In this document: positions 35,993-45,015 of the stretch, piece after piece
How the letters are laid out: every line of letters begins with the position of its first letter
How positions within the stretch are numbered: position 1 is the stretch's first letter
Assembly: GCF_003934165.1 (NCBI RefSeq)
Contig: NZ_RKST01000007.1
Span: 186,001 to 250,000 of the forward strand
Length of the DNA: 64,000 nucleotides
Origin: Borborobacter arsenicus
GTDB taxonomy: Bacteria > Pseudomonadota > Alphaproteobacteria > Rhizobiales > Rhizobiaceae
Reading direction: 5' to 3'
The notes under the pieces: model-generated
What the model saw: the letters and a program-made list of their open reading frames with translations, nothing else
Database searches by the model: none
Told to the model about the DNA's origin: nothing
Program-made: the position numbers and the translations under genes

Positions 35993-36811
35993 ATGACCAC
36001 CATGAAGACCGTCAAACCGCAGGGGGACGAGAAGAGCATCGTCAAGTCGGTGTTCAAGGTGCTGGCGCTGCTCGAGGCGTTTTCGCCCGAGACGCCGGAA
36101 TTCAGCGTGGCCGAGCTTGCCGAGCGCACGGGCATCCATAAGGCCACCTGCAACCGGCTGATGACGACGATGGTGCAGGCGGGCTGGATGCAGCGGGTGG
36201 GCGGCAGTCGGTATGCGCCGACCGTGAAGCTGTTTCGCATCGGCTCGACCGCGATCGGCCGGCTCGACGTGCGCGAGGCAGCGCGCCCCTTGCTGCGCGG
36301 CCTGGCGGCCCGCTTCGGCGACACGAGCTATCTGATGGTGCCGGATGGACAGCGTTTCGTCTGCCTGGACCGAGTCGAGGGCGACCACCCGGTGAAGGTC
36401 ACGAATTTCGACATCGGGATGAGCCTGCCGTTTTCTTTCGCCGCGCCGCCGCTTGCGATCCTGGCGTACCGGGACGACCTGCTCGCCAAGATCGATCGCG
36501 ACAAGTTCCATGGACACGCAGTTCGGACCGACGCCGGCTTCGATAAACTCCAGCAGCGACTAGCGACCGTGCGCGAGCAGGGATACGTGCTCAGCCTGGA
36601 GGATTACCAGGCCGGGGTCGCGGCGGTCGGGGCGCCGGTGTTCGACAATAGTGGCGTCGCGATCGCGTCGATCAGCATCGACGGCGTCGTCACGCGGTTC
36701 GAGCCGCCGCGGCGCAGTGAGATCATCGATGCGGTCGTCGAGGCCGCCTCCAAGCTGTCCGAGCAGCTTGGCTATTCCGGCTCAGCCTCGTCCGTGAGAA
36801 ACTCCGGCTGA
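35993..36811 (+). CDS. IclR-family regulator of the hyu-DUF1989 regulon
   Basis: A 272-residue IclR regulator. The winged helix-turn-helix is FSVAELAERTGIHKATCNRLM. The effector domain contains LDRVEGDHPVKVTNFDIGMSLPF and YQAGVAAVGAPVFDN. It is the only regulator in the 36-51 kb block. A 17-base inverted repeat appears before the permease operon, the hyuA operon and the binding-protein gene, and in degenerate form before this gene, so it is the natural candidate to bind all four. The start could also be Met4 (36002). Confidence 0.87.
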   Translation: MTTMKTVKPQGDEKSIVKSVFKVLALLEAFSPETPEFSVAELAERTGIHKATCNRLMTTMVQAGWMQRVGGSRYAPTVKLFRIGSTAIGRLDVREAARPLLRGLAARFGDTSYLMVPDGQRFVCLDRVEGDHPVKVTNFDIGMSLPFSFAAPPLAILAYRDDLLAKIDRDKFHGHAVRTDAGFDKLQQRLATVREQGYVLSLEDYQAGVAAVGAPVFDNSGVAIASISIDGVVTRFEPPRRSEIIDAVVEAASKLSEQLGYSGSASSVRNSG

Positions 36812-37030
36812 TGGCGCAGGGCCGGGGCGAATGTCCTTGGCCGGCTCCGTACCCGGCGGGCGCGCGGGCTGATATCGTGCCGGGCAGCGCAGCGAGCGGT
36901 TCGCAGCCTGCAAATGCGCGTCGCGGATCCGATCTGCGACGAGGTGCCCGGACCAAGGGCCAGATCCTTAGCCGGTGCTGCGTCCACGGCGGTGTCGGCT
37001 TTTATCGATCCCGGCAAAGCCGATCGAATC
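36812..37030. other. Unassigned sequence before the ghost operon
   Basis: GC-rich sequence follows the IclR stop. No gene is recognised, and the open frames look like chance. The last part (from about 37010) begins to resemble the sequence upstream of hyuA at 42900. Confidence 0.35.
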
Positions 37031-37185
37031 CCCCTCGAACATGGGCACGAACAGGCATGGGCGGCTCCGTAATCGGCGCTCCTTCACCGATGGCTGCATC
37101 GCTTTCAACCCGGCGTGTGACGATCCTCGACACCGTGCTGGCACTGCTCGGATGGCCGCTGGCGGAGACGACGCGCTCGCTTTAG
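37031..37185 (+). pseudogene. Ghost of the hyuA...DUF1989 operon (5' end joined to 3' end)
   Basis: Bases 37031-37103 match the start of hyuA at 42925-43010: ATGGGCGGCTCCGTAATCGG here against ATGAGCGGCTACGTAATCGG there, followed by a TTCACCGAT match. From TCAACCCGG at about 37105 to the stop at 37185 the sequence switches to the 3' end of the last DUF1989 gene: VTILDTVLALLGWPLAE here, VTILDTGLAPLGWPLAE there. The similarity continues past the stop (GGATGGCGCGTGGAG). The roughly 6.5 kb between these two points in the intact operon is absent. Confidence 0.8.
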
Positions 37186-37264
37186 CGGCCGGGAGGATGG
37201 CGCGTGGAGCGGCCATGGTAACGGCCGGCGCGGCGCGTGCGGCACCGCTTCAGGGTTGTTTGCC

Positions 37265-37457
37265 GGTCCGGTGCCGGGAACCGCAAAACCGGGCGTAGAT
37301 CGGCCTTGACAGTGGCCATCGGATGGGAGAAGTTTTAGCACAATACGATCCAAAGTTCGGAATACGAACTATGGCCATACGGCCACGGCCTGGTCGAACG
37401 TGCGGCAAAAGTCCGCCGACGACGGGTTGGGAAACCTCAAACGAGGGAATGGGAGAG
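37265..37457 (+). repeat. Promoter-operator-leader cassette, copy 1
   Basis: It holds TTGACA (37306-37311) and the operator AGTTCGGAATACGAACT (37354-37370), then about 85 bases of conserved leader up to GGGAGAGATGG. Copies 2 and 3 lie at 42675-42862 and 49660-49826, with the same distance of 42-43 bases between TTGACA and operator. Confidence 0.85.
37354..37370. promoter_or_regulatory. Perfect IclR-type operator, copy 1
   Basis: AGTTCG-GAATA-CGAACT, a perfect 6-base inverted repeat with 5-base spacer, in front of the permease operon. Confidence 0.65.
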
Positions 37458-37523
37458 ATGGACAAAAAATTGGATAAACAGTCCGGTCCGTCTCGCGTTC
37501 AGGCGCGGGCCGACGCCCGATGA
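37458..37523 (+). CDS. Leader peptide left from a truncated binding-protein gene
   Basis: A 21-codon frame begins MDKKLDKQS, which matches MDRKLSKQS at the start of the binding protein at 49827. After about ten codons the similarity ends and the frame runs to a TGA that overlaps the permease ATG (ATGA). The gene that should encode the binding protein here has therefore been deleted, leaving its ribosome-binding site and first codons as a translated leader. Confidence 0.5.
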   Translation: MDKKLDKQSGPSRVQARADAR

Positions 37524-38446
37524 GCGCTTCCGCCACGTCGGAAAGGTTTGCATCGGCTCGCGGGCAAGGGCCCAGCGGTCGCGATGCCGGCTCCGGGTTC
37601 CGCCGATGGCGCGGGTGGCAGCGAGTGGCGCTGCTTGCGCCCGTGGGCCTTTTCCTCCTCGCGTTTTTTGCCTACCCGATGGCGAAGATACTCGCCTTGA
37701 GCTTCTCGAGCGAGGCCTCTGGCTTGTCCCTGGAGAACTACGTCTGGTTCTTCGAGACGAGCGTCAACATCAAGGTTCTTTTGCGCACCTTCACCACGGC
37801 AATGATCGTGACGCTCGTCTGCGTCCTGGTGGGGTATCCCTACGCTTACCTGATGACGGTGGTAGGCACGCGCTGGCGCGCCTTACTGTTGATTCTCGCG
37901 CTGATTCCGTTCTGGACCAGCCTGATGACGCGCAACCTGGCGTGGCTTGCGCTGCTGCAGCCCAGCAGCACCATTGCCACGATCACCCGGAAGCTCGGTT
38001 TCGGTGAGCTGCAGTTGCTGGGCACTGTCGCAGGCGTCGTGGTCGCGATGTCCCAGATACTCCTGCCGTTCATGGTCCTGCCGATGTACGCCACCCTGAG
38101 AAACATCGACCGACGACTTCTGGCAGCCGCCGAAGGGCTGGGCGCACGCCCCTCCGTCGCGTTCGTCCGGGTCTATCTGCCGCTGTCGGCGCCGGGCGTC
38201 GTGGCCGGGTCCCTCCTGGTCTTCGTCCTCTCACTGGGCTTCTATCTCACGCCGGCAATCATCGGCTCCCCGCAGAACAGCCTGCTCTCGCAGCTCATCG
38301 TCACCCAGGTCTCACGGGTTCTCAACTGGGGCCACGCGGGCGCGATGGCGATGGTCCTGCTCCTGGTCACGGTGGTCCTGATCTGGCTCGCCTCGCTGGC
38401 CACAAGGCGCAACGCGGCGCTGACGTCTTCCGGAGAGAGGTCATGA
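37520..38446 (+). CDS. ABC permease, polyamine (PotB) type
   Basis: A 308-residue permease of the spermidine/putrescine class. A cytoplasmic N-terminal tail of about 30 residues precedes the first span (LAPVGLFLLAFFAYP). The EAA loop AAEGLGARPSVAFVRVYLPLSAPG is clear. It starts within the leader-peptide stop (ATGA) and overlaps the next permease in the same way. The binding protein that normally heads such operons is not here but at 49827. Confidence 0.9.
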   Translation: MSASATSERFASARGQGPSGRDAGSGFRRWRGWQRVALLAPVGLFLLAFFAYPMAKILALSFSSEASGLSLENYVWFFETSVNIKVLLRTFTTAMIVTLVCVLVGYPYAYLMTVVGTRWRALLLILALIPFWTSLMTRNLAWLALLQPSSTIATITRKLGFGELQLLGTVAGVVVAMSQILLPFMVLPMYATLRNIDRRLLAAAEGLGARPSVAFVRVYLPLSAPGVVAGSLLVFVLSLGFYLTPAIIGSPQNSLLSQLIVTQVSRVLNWGHAGAMAMVLLLVTVVLIWLASLATRRNAALTSSGERS

Positions 38447-39270
38447 CCGTCGCGTGGAGCGCTCGGATACCGGTCATGCGCCGCGTGCGGCCCGGGCGGG
38501 TGGCGTTGATCGCATTCGTGGTCCTGGTCACGGTGTGGCTGCTGTTGCCGACGCTGGCCGTCATCCCGCTAAGCTTCGCCGGCGCGCCGACCTTCCGGTT
38601 CCCGCCGACGTCCTGGTCGACCGAGTGGTACGCCAATCTGGTCCATGACGGCAGATGGATTCGGGCCTTCGTCACGTCGCTCATCGTGGCGAGCCTGTCC
38701 GCCATTGTCGCGACAGTGCTCGGAACGGCCGCGGCGCTCGGCATGCGGGGCCGGTTTATCGGCCGGCAGGTCATGTTTGTGCTCCTGCTCGCTCCCATGG
38801 TGGTTCCGGTCGTGATCTTCGCCGTGGCGGTGTACGCGGTATTCCTGCCCTGGGGGCTGACGGGCACGCTTCCCGGCTTCGTCGCCGCGCATTGCGTGCT
38901 GGGTATCCCCTTCGTATTCGTGACGGTGGCGGCAGGACTGGAGGGTATGGACCCGCGCCTGACCGACGCGGCGGCAAGCCTCGGGGCGTCTCCAATCAAG
39001 GCGTTTCGCGTCATCACGCTGCCGCTTATTGCGCCGTCAATGCTGACCGGAGCCCTCTTTGCATTCATGGCCTCGTTCGACGAGACGGTCGTGTCCATCT
39101 TCCTCGTCACCCCTGCCAGGCGCACTCTCCCTGTCACGATGTATGAGAGCATGACACGCGAGATTGACCCGACGGTGGCCGCGGCAGCGACCGTCATTTT
39201 CATGGGCACGACCTTGCTGCTGATTATCGGCGTTCTCGTTCAGGCCAGGAGACGGACCTCACATGGATAG
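38443..39270 (+). CDS. ABC permease, polyamine (PotC) type
   Basis: A 275-residue second permease of the importer, with the EAA loop DAAASLGASPIKAFRVITLPLIAPS and about six spans. It overlaps the upstream permease by 4 bases and the ATPase gene by 8 bases. It completes the channel. Confidence 0.9.
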   Translation: MTVAWSARIPVMRRVRPGRVALIAFVVLVTVWLLLPTLAVIPLSFAGAPTFRFPPTSWSTEWYANLVHDGRWIRAFVTSLIVASLSAIVATVLGTAAALGMRGRFIGRQVMFVLLLAPMVVPVVIFAVAVYAVFLPWGLTGTLPGFVAAHCVLGIPFVFVTVAAGLEGMDPRLTDAAASLGASPIKAFRVITLPLIAPSMLTGALFAFMASFDETVVSIFLVTPARRTLPVTMYESMTREIDPTVAAAATVIFMGTTLLLIIGVLVQARRRTSHG

Positions 39271-40402
39271 CAGACTTCACATGGGTATCCGTAGCGGCGT
39301 GGCCCTCGAGCTGGAGGCGCTTCACAAGCGATATGGCGACTATGTTGCGGTCGAGAGCGTCGATCTGCGCGCCGATCCGGGCGAGTTCCTCACTCTGCTG
39401 GGTCCGAGCGGGTCGGGCAAGACCACGACGCTGAACATGATAGCTGGCTTCGTGACCCCGAGCTCGGGGCGCATCCAGCTCGACGGCGGCAAGATCGATC
39501 ATCTGCCGCCACACAAGCGCAATATCGGGATGGTGTTCCAGCATTATGCGCTGTTTCCGCATATGACTGCCTTCGAAAACGTCGCGTTTCCTCTCAAGCA
39601 GCGCAAGTGTGGCGGCGCGGAGATCAGGACGAGGGTTCTGGAGGCGCTCGAACTCGTGGGGCTCGGCGATCGCGCGCACAGCTACCCGCGTCAGCTCTCC
39701 GGCGGGCAGCAGCAGCGCGTCGCGCTGGCCCGCGCGATCGTGTTCCGGCCTTCGCTGCTGCTCATGGACGAGCCGCTGGGAGCGCTGGACAGGCAGCTGC
39801 GCGAGCATATGCAGATGGAGATCAAGCGCATCCATGTCGAGCTCGGCATCACCTTCGTCTACGTCACGCATGACCAGGAGGAGGCCCTGACCATGTCCGA
39901 CCGGGTTGCGATCTTCAATAACGGTCGCATCGAGCAGGTCGGTACCGCGTCGGACGTCTATGATCGTCCCAGAACGCTGTTTGCAGCCGAGTTCCTGGGC
40001 GAGTCCAACAGCCTGTCGGTGGCCCGCACATGTCAGCCCGGCATTGCGGTCGTGGCGGGGCTGGATGTTCCCGTCCGGCTGCCGGAGGATACGCAGATGC
40101 CGGCCGGTGATGGCGCAACCGTGGTCATCCGGCCCGAGCGGCTCCGGGCCATGCCTGCGGGTCTTGAGCGCTCGCCTGGGACGAACGCGCTGCGCGGCGT
40201 TGTCCAGCGCGTCGTCTATCTGGGATCGGCGCGCCGGGTGGACGTCGAGGTCTCGCCCTGGATCCATCTTTCAGTGCGCGAACAGTCCGGCATGTGGTCC
40301 CCGGTGCAGAAGGGCGATGCCGTCGACATAGGCTGGCACCCAGGGGACTCCGTATTGCTCGAGCAGCGGACGGCGCCGGCGATCGTGACGGGCGCAGCAT
40401 GA
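39263..40402 (+). CDS. ABC ATPase, polyamine (PotA) type
   Basis: A 379-residue PotA-like ATPase with Walker [22 protein letters not shown] (Q loop), signature LSGGQQQRV, Walker [13 protein letters not shown] and switch [10 protein letters not shown], followed by a C-terminal TOBE-type regulatory domain from about residue 280. It energises the importer. The stop overlaps the next start (ATGA). Confidence 0.92.
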   Translation: MDSRLHMGIRSGVALELEALHKRYGDYVAVESVDLRADPGEFLTLLGPSGSGKTTTLNMIAGFVTPSSGRIQLDGGKIDHLPPHKRNIGMVFQHYALFPHMTAFENVAFPLKQRKCGGAEIRTRVLEALELVGLGDRAHSYPRQLSGGQQQRVALARAIVFRPSLLLMDEPLGALDRQLREHMQMEIKRIHVELGITFVYVTHDQEEALTMSDRVAIFNNGRIEQVGTASDVYDRPRTLFAAEFLGESNSLSVARTCQPGIAVVAGLDVPVRLPEDTQMPAGDGATVVIRPERLRAMPAGLERSPGTNALRGVVQRVVYLGSARRVDVEVSPWIHLSVREQSGMWSPVQKGDAVDIGWHPGDSVLLEQRTAPAIVTGAA

Positions 40403-40836
40403 GCGGCAAGCAGGTAGTCACTACAACGTTTTTCGGTCGCCCCAAGGAGTATTCGCCATGGTCGGCGGGGATCGTGATCCCGCCCGGCTACGGCATCCTC
40501 TTCACCCCGGGCATGACCGCTCGTGACGCCGAGGGCAACACCGTCGCTCCGGGCGACATCCGGGGCCAGACGCGTCGGGTCCTGGAGCAGCTTGCGGCGG
40601 TGCTGGGCGAGGTCGGGGCCACGCTCGACGACGTGGTGAAGATGACGGTCTTCCTCCAGGACATGGATGACGTCCATGCGGTCCAGGAGATTCGCCGGCA
40701 GTTCTGGGCGACCAATCCGCCGGTTTCATCGACCGTCGAGGTCAGCCGGCTGGTCACCGAGGAGGTGCGGATCGAGATCGAGGCGGTGGCGGCCATCGCG
40801 CCGTCCAACCTGGCCCCGACCGCGGCGGTTGTCTGA
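40399..40836 (+). CDS. RidA-family protein (first)
   Basis: A 145-residue RidA/YjgF-family protein with TPGMTARDAEGNTVAPGDIRGQTR and VLGEVGATLDDVVKMTVFLQDM. True RidA enzymes hydrolyse reactive imines to ketones and ammonia using a conserved Arg; more distant members (Rid1-7) act in catabolic routes, for example on aminoacrylate or ureido compounds. Its position in a transport/imine-reductase operon suggests an imine or enamine intermediate. It overlaps the genes on both sides by 4 and 1 bases. Confidence 0.85.
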   Translation: MSGKQVVTTTFFGRPKEYSPWSAGIVIPPGYGILFTPGMTARDAEGNTVAPGDIRGQTRRVLEQLAAVLGEVGATLDDVVKMTVFLQDMDDVHAVQEIRRQFWATNPPVSSTVEVSRLVTEEVRIEIEAVAAIAPSNLAPTAAVV

Positions 40837-41801
40837 TGTTGCTGCTGCGTGAGGCGGATGTGCGCGCGGTGCTGACGATGCCCGACGCCGTACGCTGCGT
40901 CGAGGAGGCGTTCGGGCGCCAAGGCATGGGAGAGATGCGCGGCCAGCCGCGGACCCGTGTGCGCTTCCCGGCCGGGACGCTCAATGTCCTGCCGGCCGTC
41001 GATCTGACGCTCGGCGTGGCCGGCGTGAAAACGTACATCGCCGTGGGCGGGGTTGCCCGCTTCGTGGTGCTGCTGTTCGACCTCGACGGCGGCGCGTTGC
41101 TGGCGATGATCGAGGCCGACTATCTCGGCATGATCCGCACCGGCGCGGCCTCCGGCGTGGCGACCAGGCATCTGGCGGCCCCTGGTCCGCACACGCTGGC
41201 CATAATCGGTACCGGCTGGCAGGGACGCGGGCAGGTGGAAGGAGTGCTCAGCGCATGTGCGGTGAGCGAGATACGCGTCTTCAGCCGCCGGCCCGAGCAG
41301 CGTGCGGCCTTCGCCCGCCAAGTCGAGGATGAGTTCGCCGTGGCCTGCCTAGCGTGCGCCTCGGCGCGGGACGCGGTCGCAGGGGCAACCGTAATCTGCA
41401 CTGCCACCAACGCGACGGTGCCCGTTCTGGAGGCCGCCGATGTCGCCGACGGCGCGCATATCAACGCTGCCGGCTCGAACTCGCTGTTGCGCCGCGAGAT
41501 CGATGACGGCCTGGTGCACCGAGCGGGCACCATCGTCGTCGACTCGCGCGTGCAGGCCCGCGCCGAAGCCGGCGATCTGCTCGCTGCGCATCAGCGGGGA
41601 TGGCTTGACGTCGATTCGCTCCCCGAACTCGGTGACATCGTCGCCGGGCGGCGGCAGGGGCGAAGGAACGGCGCAGAAATCACCATCTTCGAATCGCTCG
41701 GCCTCGGCGCCCAGGACGTCGTCGTCGCCGCCCACGCATATCGGCAGGCGCGCGTCGCCGGCCTCGGGAACGAGATCCCGTTCGTCGGCACGGCGCAATG
41801 A
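40836..41801 (+). CDS. Ornithine cyclodeaminase/mu-crystallin family protein
   Basis: A 321-residue member of the OCD/mu-crystallin family. The N-terminal part has FPAGTLNVLPAVD, and the Rossmann motif is AIIGTGWQGRGQVEGV. The family includes ornithine cyclodeaminase, ketimine reductase and alanine or lysine-type dehydrogenases. Together with two RidA proteins this points to a pathway with cyclic or open-chain imines. The start overlaps the RidA stop by one base (TGATG). Confidence 0.87.
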   Translation: MLLLREADVRAVLTMPDAVRCVEEAFGRQGMGEMRGQPRTRVRFPAGTLNVLPAVDLTLGVAGVKTYIAVGGVARFVVLLFDLDGGALLAMIEADYLGMIRTGAASGVATRHLAAPGPHTLAIIGTGWQGRGQVEGVLSACAVSEIRVFSRRPEQRAAFARQVEDEFAVACLACASARDAVAGATVICTATNATVPVLEAADVADGAHINAAGSNSLLRREIDDGLVHRAGTIVVDSRVQARAEAGDLLAAHQRGWLDVDSLPELGDIVAGRRQGRRNGAEITIFESLGLGAQDVVVAAHAYRQARVAGLGNEIPFVGTAQ

Positions 41802-41879
41802 TGCACGGCGCGGGCTCGCATCACGGATATTGCGGGCACTTTGTCGCGCTCGCCTGATGAACAACAAGGAGATAGCGAC

Positions 41880-42275
41880 ATGGGTGGCATCAGGACCTCG
41901 GGCGGAAATCGGTGGGAGCTGGAGACAGGATATTCGCGCGCGGTGCGCGTCGGCCCTCTTATCGAGGTCAGCTCCACATGCGCCGCCCAGCCAGACGGGA
42001 CGATCGTCCACCTTGGCAATGTGGCTGGCCAGGCGCGTCACATCATCGGCATCATCGACGGGGCCCTGCGCGAGCTTGGGGCCACGCTGGCGGACGTCGT
42101 TCGCATATCATACTATATGCGCGATCAGCAGGACTGGGTCGCCGTGGGGGAGGTGCACCGGGAGTTCTTCGCCGAGACACGTCCGGCGCTCGACTACATC
42201 TTCACCGCCGGATGGCCCCTGAAGGGCGTCGAGATCGAGATCGTCTGCACCGCGTATGTCGAGGATGCGCGATGA
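41880..42275 (+). CDS. RidA-family protein (second)
   Basis: A 131-residue RidA-family protein with EVSSTCAAQPDGTIVHLGNVAGQAR, GATLADVVRISYYMRDQQDW and ALDYIFTAGWPLKGVEIEI. It is only distantly similar to the first RidA in the operon, so it is not a recent duplicate. A well-placed AAGGAG precedes ATG 41880. It is the last gene before the second cassette. Confidence 0.86.
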   Translation: MGGIRTSGGNRWELETGYSRAVRVGPLIEVSSTCAAQPDGTIVHLGNVAGQARHIIGIIDGALRELGATLADVVRISYYMRDQQDWVAVGEVHREFFAETRPALDYIFTAGWPLKGVEIEIVCTAYVEDAR

Positions 42276-42674
42276 CCCGACGTGCGAGCAGGGGCGGCAG
42301 CCGGGCTCTCGGCCAGTCGGCGGCCCCTCGACGCGGCCGCCTGCCCGGTTCCCGAAGGGGCGCGCAGAAGCCGACGACACAGGCTGTCGCCCGATAATCG
42401 ATGGCGCCGCTGACGGCAATGGCGGCCTAAAGGGTTAGTACCGTCACCGCGGCCGGCGAAGAGCCGATCAAGGCAGCTTGCCGGTGCGGCTACCATGCAA
42501 AACACCATGGCTTGCTCGAAAACTGTCCTGACCGGCCAGTGCCTTAGGAGAGGACATCCTCGCGGCGGCAACGGCCCGATCCGAGCTCACTTTGCGTTGC
42601 TTCAACAGGTCAACTGCCGCTGCTTCAGCAAGGCCTCCAACTCCACCTTCAACGCGCCGAGCGGGCGTGCTGCC
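42276..42674. other. Stretch without recognisable gene
   Basis: About 400 bases of GC-rich sequence between the RidA gene and cassette copy 2. No protein family was recognised in any frame. Confidence 0.35.
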
Positions 42675-42862
42675 GGGCTCTGCGAAGTCGCAAAACTCGG
42701 CGTAGAGCCCTTGACAGAGACCAGCGGATGGGAGAAGATTTTAACGCAATACGAACTTGAGTTCGGAATACGAACTATAGGCGTGCGGCCGCCATCTCGT
42801 CGAACGCGCGGCAAGCTCGCCGACGACGGGTTGGGAGATCTCAAATGAAGGAGTGGGTAGAG
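42675..42862 (+). repeat. Promoter-operator-leader cassette, copy 2
   Basis: TTGACA at 42711-42716, operator at 42760-42776, then the conserved leader ending near GGGTAGAGG. Similarity with copy 1 extends upstream over CGCAAAACTCGGCGTAGA. The distal leader has a one-base insertion relative to copies 1 and 3. Confidence 0.8.
42752..42776. promoter_or_regulatory. IclR-type operator, copy 2, with extra half-site
   Basis: The perfect repeat AGTTCG-GAATA-CGAACT (42760-42776) is preceded by another half-site, CGAACT at 42752-42757, two bases away. The hyu operon promoter therefore has three half-sites, unlike the other two copies. Confidence 0.6.
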
Positions 42863-42955
42863 GTGGGACACAGAATTGATGACACGGTCCGGGGTTTGAC
42901 AGCCACGGCGAAGCCAGGCGCCCCCCTCTCGAGCATGGGGCTCGAACAGGCATGA
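42845..42955 (+). CDS. Possible leader peptide before hyuA
   Basis: A 36-codon frame (MKEWVEVGHRIDDTVRG...) arises from the binding-protein leader of the cassette, out of the original frame. It ends in a TGA overlapping the hyuA ATG (ATGA), exactly as the leader does before the permease gene. It may only couple translation. Confidence 0.3.
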   Translation: MKEWVEVGHRIDDTVRGLTATAKPGAPLSSMGLEQA

Positions 42956-45015
42956 GCGGCTACGTAATCGGCGTTGATGTGGGCGGCACTTTCACCGATC
43001 TCGTCTGCGTCGGCGAGGCGGGGGATGTGCTGACCGCGAAGGTGCCCTCCACGCCCGCCGATCAGGGCATCGGCGTGCTGAGCGGCATCGCCAATCTGGC
43101 CGACAGGGCCGCCGTGTCGGTCGAGGATCTGCTGGCCAGAACCAAGATGATCGTCCACGGCACGACGGTCGCCACCAACACGATGATCGAGTGGAGCGGC
43201 GCGCACACATATCTGCTGACCACGCGCGGCTTCCGGGACCTCATCGACATCCGCCGCAACTACAAGGAGGCGGCCTTCGACATCCGGCTGAAGGCACCTT
43301 ACCCGATCGTGCCACGCCGCAGGCGCATTCCGATCACCGAGCGCATCACCGAAACCGGGGCCGTCCTCACTCCGCTTGCTGAGGAAGAGGTCCGTGCGGC
43401 GGCTCGCCGGCTCGCCGATGAGGGCGCGCAGGCCGTTGCGATCTGCTTTCTGTTTTCGTTTCTCGCCCCGGAGCACGAGCTGCGTGCGCGGGAAATCATT
43501 CACGAAGTCTTGCCGTCGATCCACGTCTCGTTGTCGCACGAGGTGCTGCCAAAGATTCGCGAGTTCGAGCGCCTGTCGACGACGATCGTTGACGCATACG
43601 TGACCCCCAAGCTGCGTGGCTATCTCACCAATCTCGAGCGTACCTTGGCTGAGCGCGGCTACGCCGGCGACTTCTTCATCATGCGTTCCAACGGCGGCGT
43701 GGTCGATGTGGGGCGCGCGGCCGAATCGGGCGTGCAGCTCGTGGCGTCGGGGCCTGCCGGCGGGGTCGTCGCGGCGTCCAGCATCGGCGCTGCGGTGAGT
43801 GACCGCAACCTGCTGACGATCGACATGGGCGGGACCAGCGCGGACGTCTCACTAATCCGCGATGGCACGCCGTCGGTCAGCATGGATTCCTGGTTCTCGC
43901 GCTACCGTGTCGCTGTTCCGCTCGTTGATGTCACGAGCGTGGGCGCCGGCGGCGGCTCGATCGCGTGGATCGACGATGGTGGGGCGCTGCGGATCGGTCC
44001 AGCGAGCGCCGGCTCCTATCCGGGGCCGGCCTGCTACGGGCGTGGGGGCACCGCCGCAACGGTGACCGACGCGAACCTCATACTGGGCTACATAGGCGCC
44101 GACAGCTTCCTCGGCGGTGCGATGGCCCTTGATGTCGAGGGTGCCCGCCGGGCCTTGCAAGCCGGCATCGCGGACCCACTCGGCGTCGGCGTCGAAGAGG
44201 CTGCGGCCGCCATTGTGCGGATCGTCAACCACAACATGGCCAACGCGCTGCGCGTCATCTCGATCGAGAAGGGCTACGACGTCCGCGACTTCTCGCTGAT
44301 GGCCTTCGGCGGCGGCGGGCCGCTGCACGCAGCGGCACTCGTGCAGGAGCTGCGCGTGCGCCGGATACTCGTCCCGCGCGGACATGCATCGGTGCTGTGC
44401 GCCCTGGGTGACGTGCTTGCCGACATCCGCGAGAGCCGAAGCCGTGGCTACTATGCGCGCTCGGAGACGGTTGACCTGCCTGCGCTGGCACAGGCAGTCA
44501 CCACGATGGTCGATGAGGCCGATGCGCTGATGGGCGAGCAGGCACGCAATCTGCGGCGTGTGGTCGAGTGTGCCTTGGAGATGCGCTACAAGGGGCAGAC
44601 GCATGAGGTGGCGGTGCCGATCGGGAGCGGCCTGGAGCCGACGCCTGAGCGGTGGGCCGAAGTGCTCGCCGACTTCGACAGGCTGCACGCGCAGCGCTTC
44701 TCCTATAGCCGGCCGGGAGCCGAGATCGAGATCGTCGGCCTGCAGGTCGACCGCTTCGCGCTCCGGGCGAAGCCGGAGATGAACGGGCTTGGGCGCACCT
44801 CGCAGGCAACCGCGACCAGCGAGCGTCCGGTGCACTTCCCGACCGCCGCCGGCTACGTGCCGACCCCGATCTACTCGGGCGTCGAGCTTGGCCTCGGCTT
44901 CACCGCGAGGGGGCCCCTGGTCATCGAGGAGGCCAACACCTCCGTGGTGGTCATGCCGGGCCAGAGGGTCTCGCTCGTGGCAGGCAACGTCTACATAATC
45001 GAGGATGACCGATGA
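42952..45015 (+). CDS. hyuA: Hydantoinase/oxoprolinase A subunit (second)
   Basis: A 687-residue HyuA-type ATPase subunit with IGVDVGGTFTDLVCVG, VHGTTVATNTMIEWSG, VASGPAGGVVAASSIG and TIDMGGTSADVSLI. The family couples ATP hydrolysis to ring opening of hydantoins and oxoproline or to carboxylation of ketones. First gene of a five-gene operon in which every junction is an ATGA overlap. It is followed by two B-type proteins, a layout closer to acetone/acetophenone carboxylases and three-subunit hydantoinases than to the simple A-B pair at 22598. Confidence 0.9.
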   Translation: MSGYVIGVDVGGTFTDLVCVGEAGDVLTAKVPSTPADQGIGVLSGIANLADRAAVSVEDLLARTKMIVHGTTVATNTMIEWSGAHTYLLTTRGFRDLIDIRRNYKEAAFDIRLKAPYPIVPRRRRIPITERITETGAVLTPLAEEEVRAAARRLADEGAQAVAICFLFSFLAPEHELRAREIIHEVLPSIHVSLSHEVLPKIREFERLSTTIVDAYVTPKLRGYLTNLERTLAERGYAGDFFIMRSNGGVVDVGRAAESGVQLVASGPAGGVVAASSIGAAVSDRNLLTIDMGGTSADVSLIRDGTPSVSMDSWFSRYRVAVPLVDVTSVGAGGGSIAWIDDGGALRIGPASAGSYPGPACYGRGGTAATVTDANLILGYIGADSFLGGAMALDVEGARRALQAGIADPLGVGVEEAAAAIVRIVNHNMANALRVISIEKGYDVRDFSLMAFGGGGPLHAAALVQELRVRRILVPRGHASVLCALGDVLADIRESRSRGYYARSETVDLPALAQAVTTMVDEADALMGEQARNLRRVVECALEMRYKGQTHEVAVPIGSGLEPTPERWAEVLADFDRLHAQRFSYSRPGAEIEIVGLQVDRFALRAKPEMNGLGRTSQATATSERPVHFPTAAGYVPTPIYSGVELGLGFTARGPLVIEEANTSVVVMPGQRVSLVAGNVYIIEDDR

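Noticed and set aside
36811-37185. A 124-codon plus-strand open frame after the IclR gene
   Set aside because: Its end is the relic of the DUF1989 gene and its middle covers the hyuA relic in another frame. It is a chance fusion, not a gene.
42711-42740. A -10 box 17 bases after TTGACA in the cassette promoters
   Set aside because: The hexamers at that distance (GAAGTT, GAAGAT, GAAATT) fit TATAAT poorly in all three copies, so the exact promoter core is left open.
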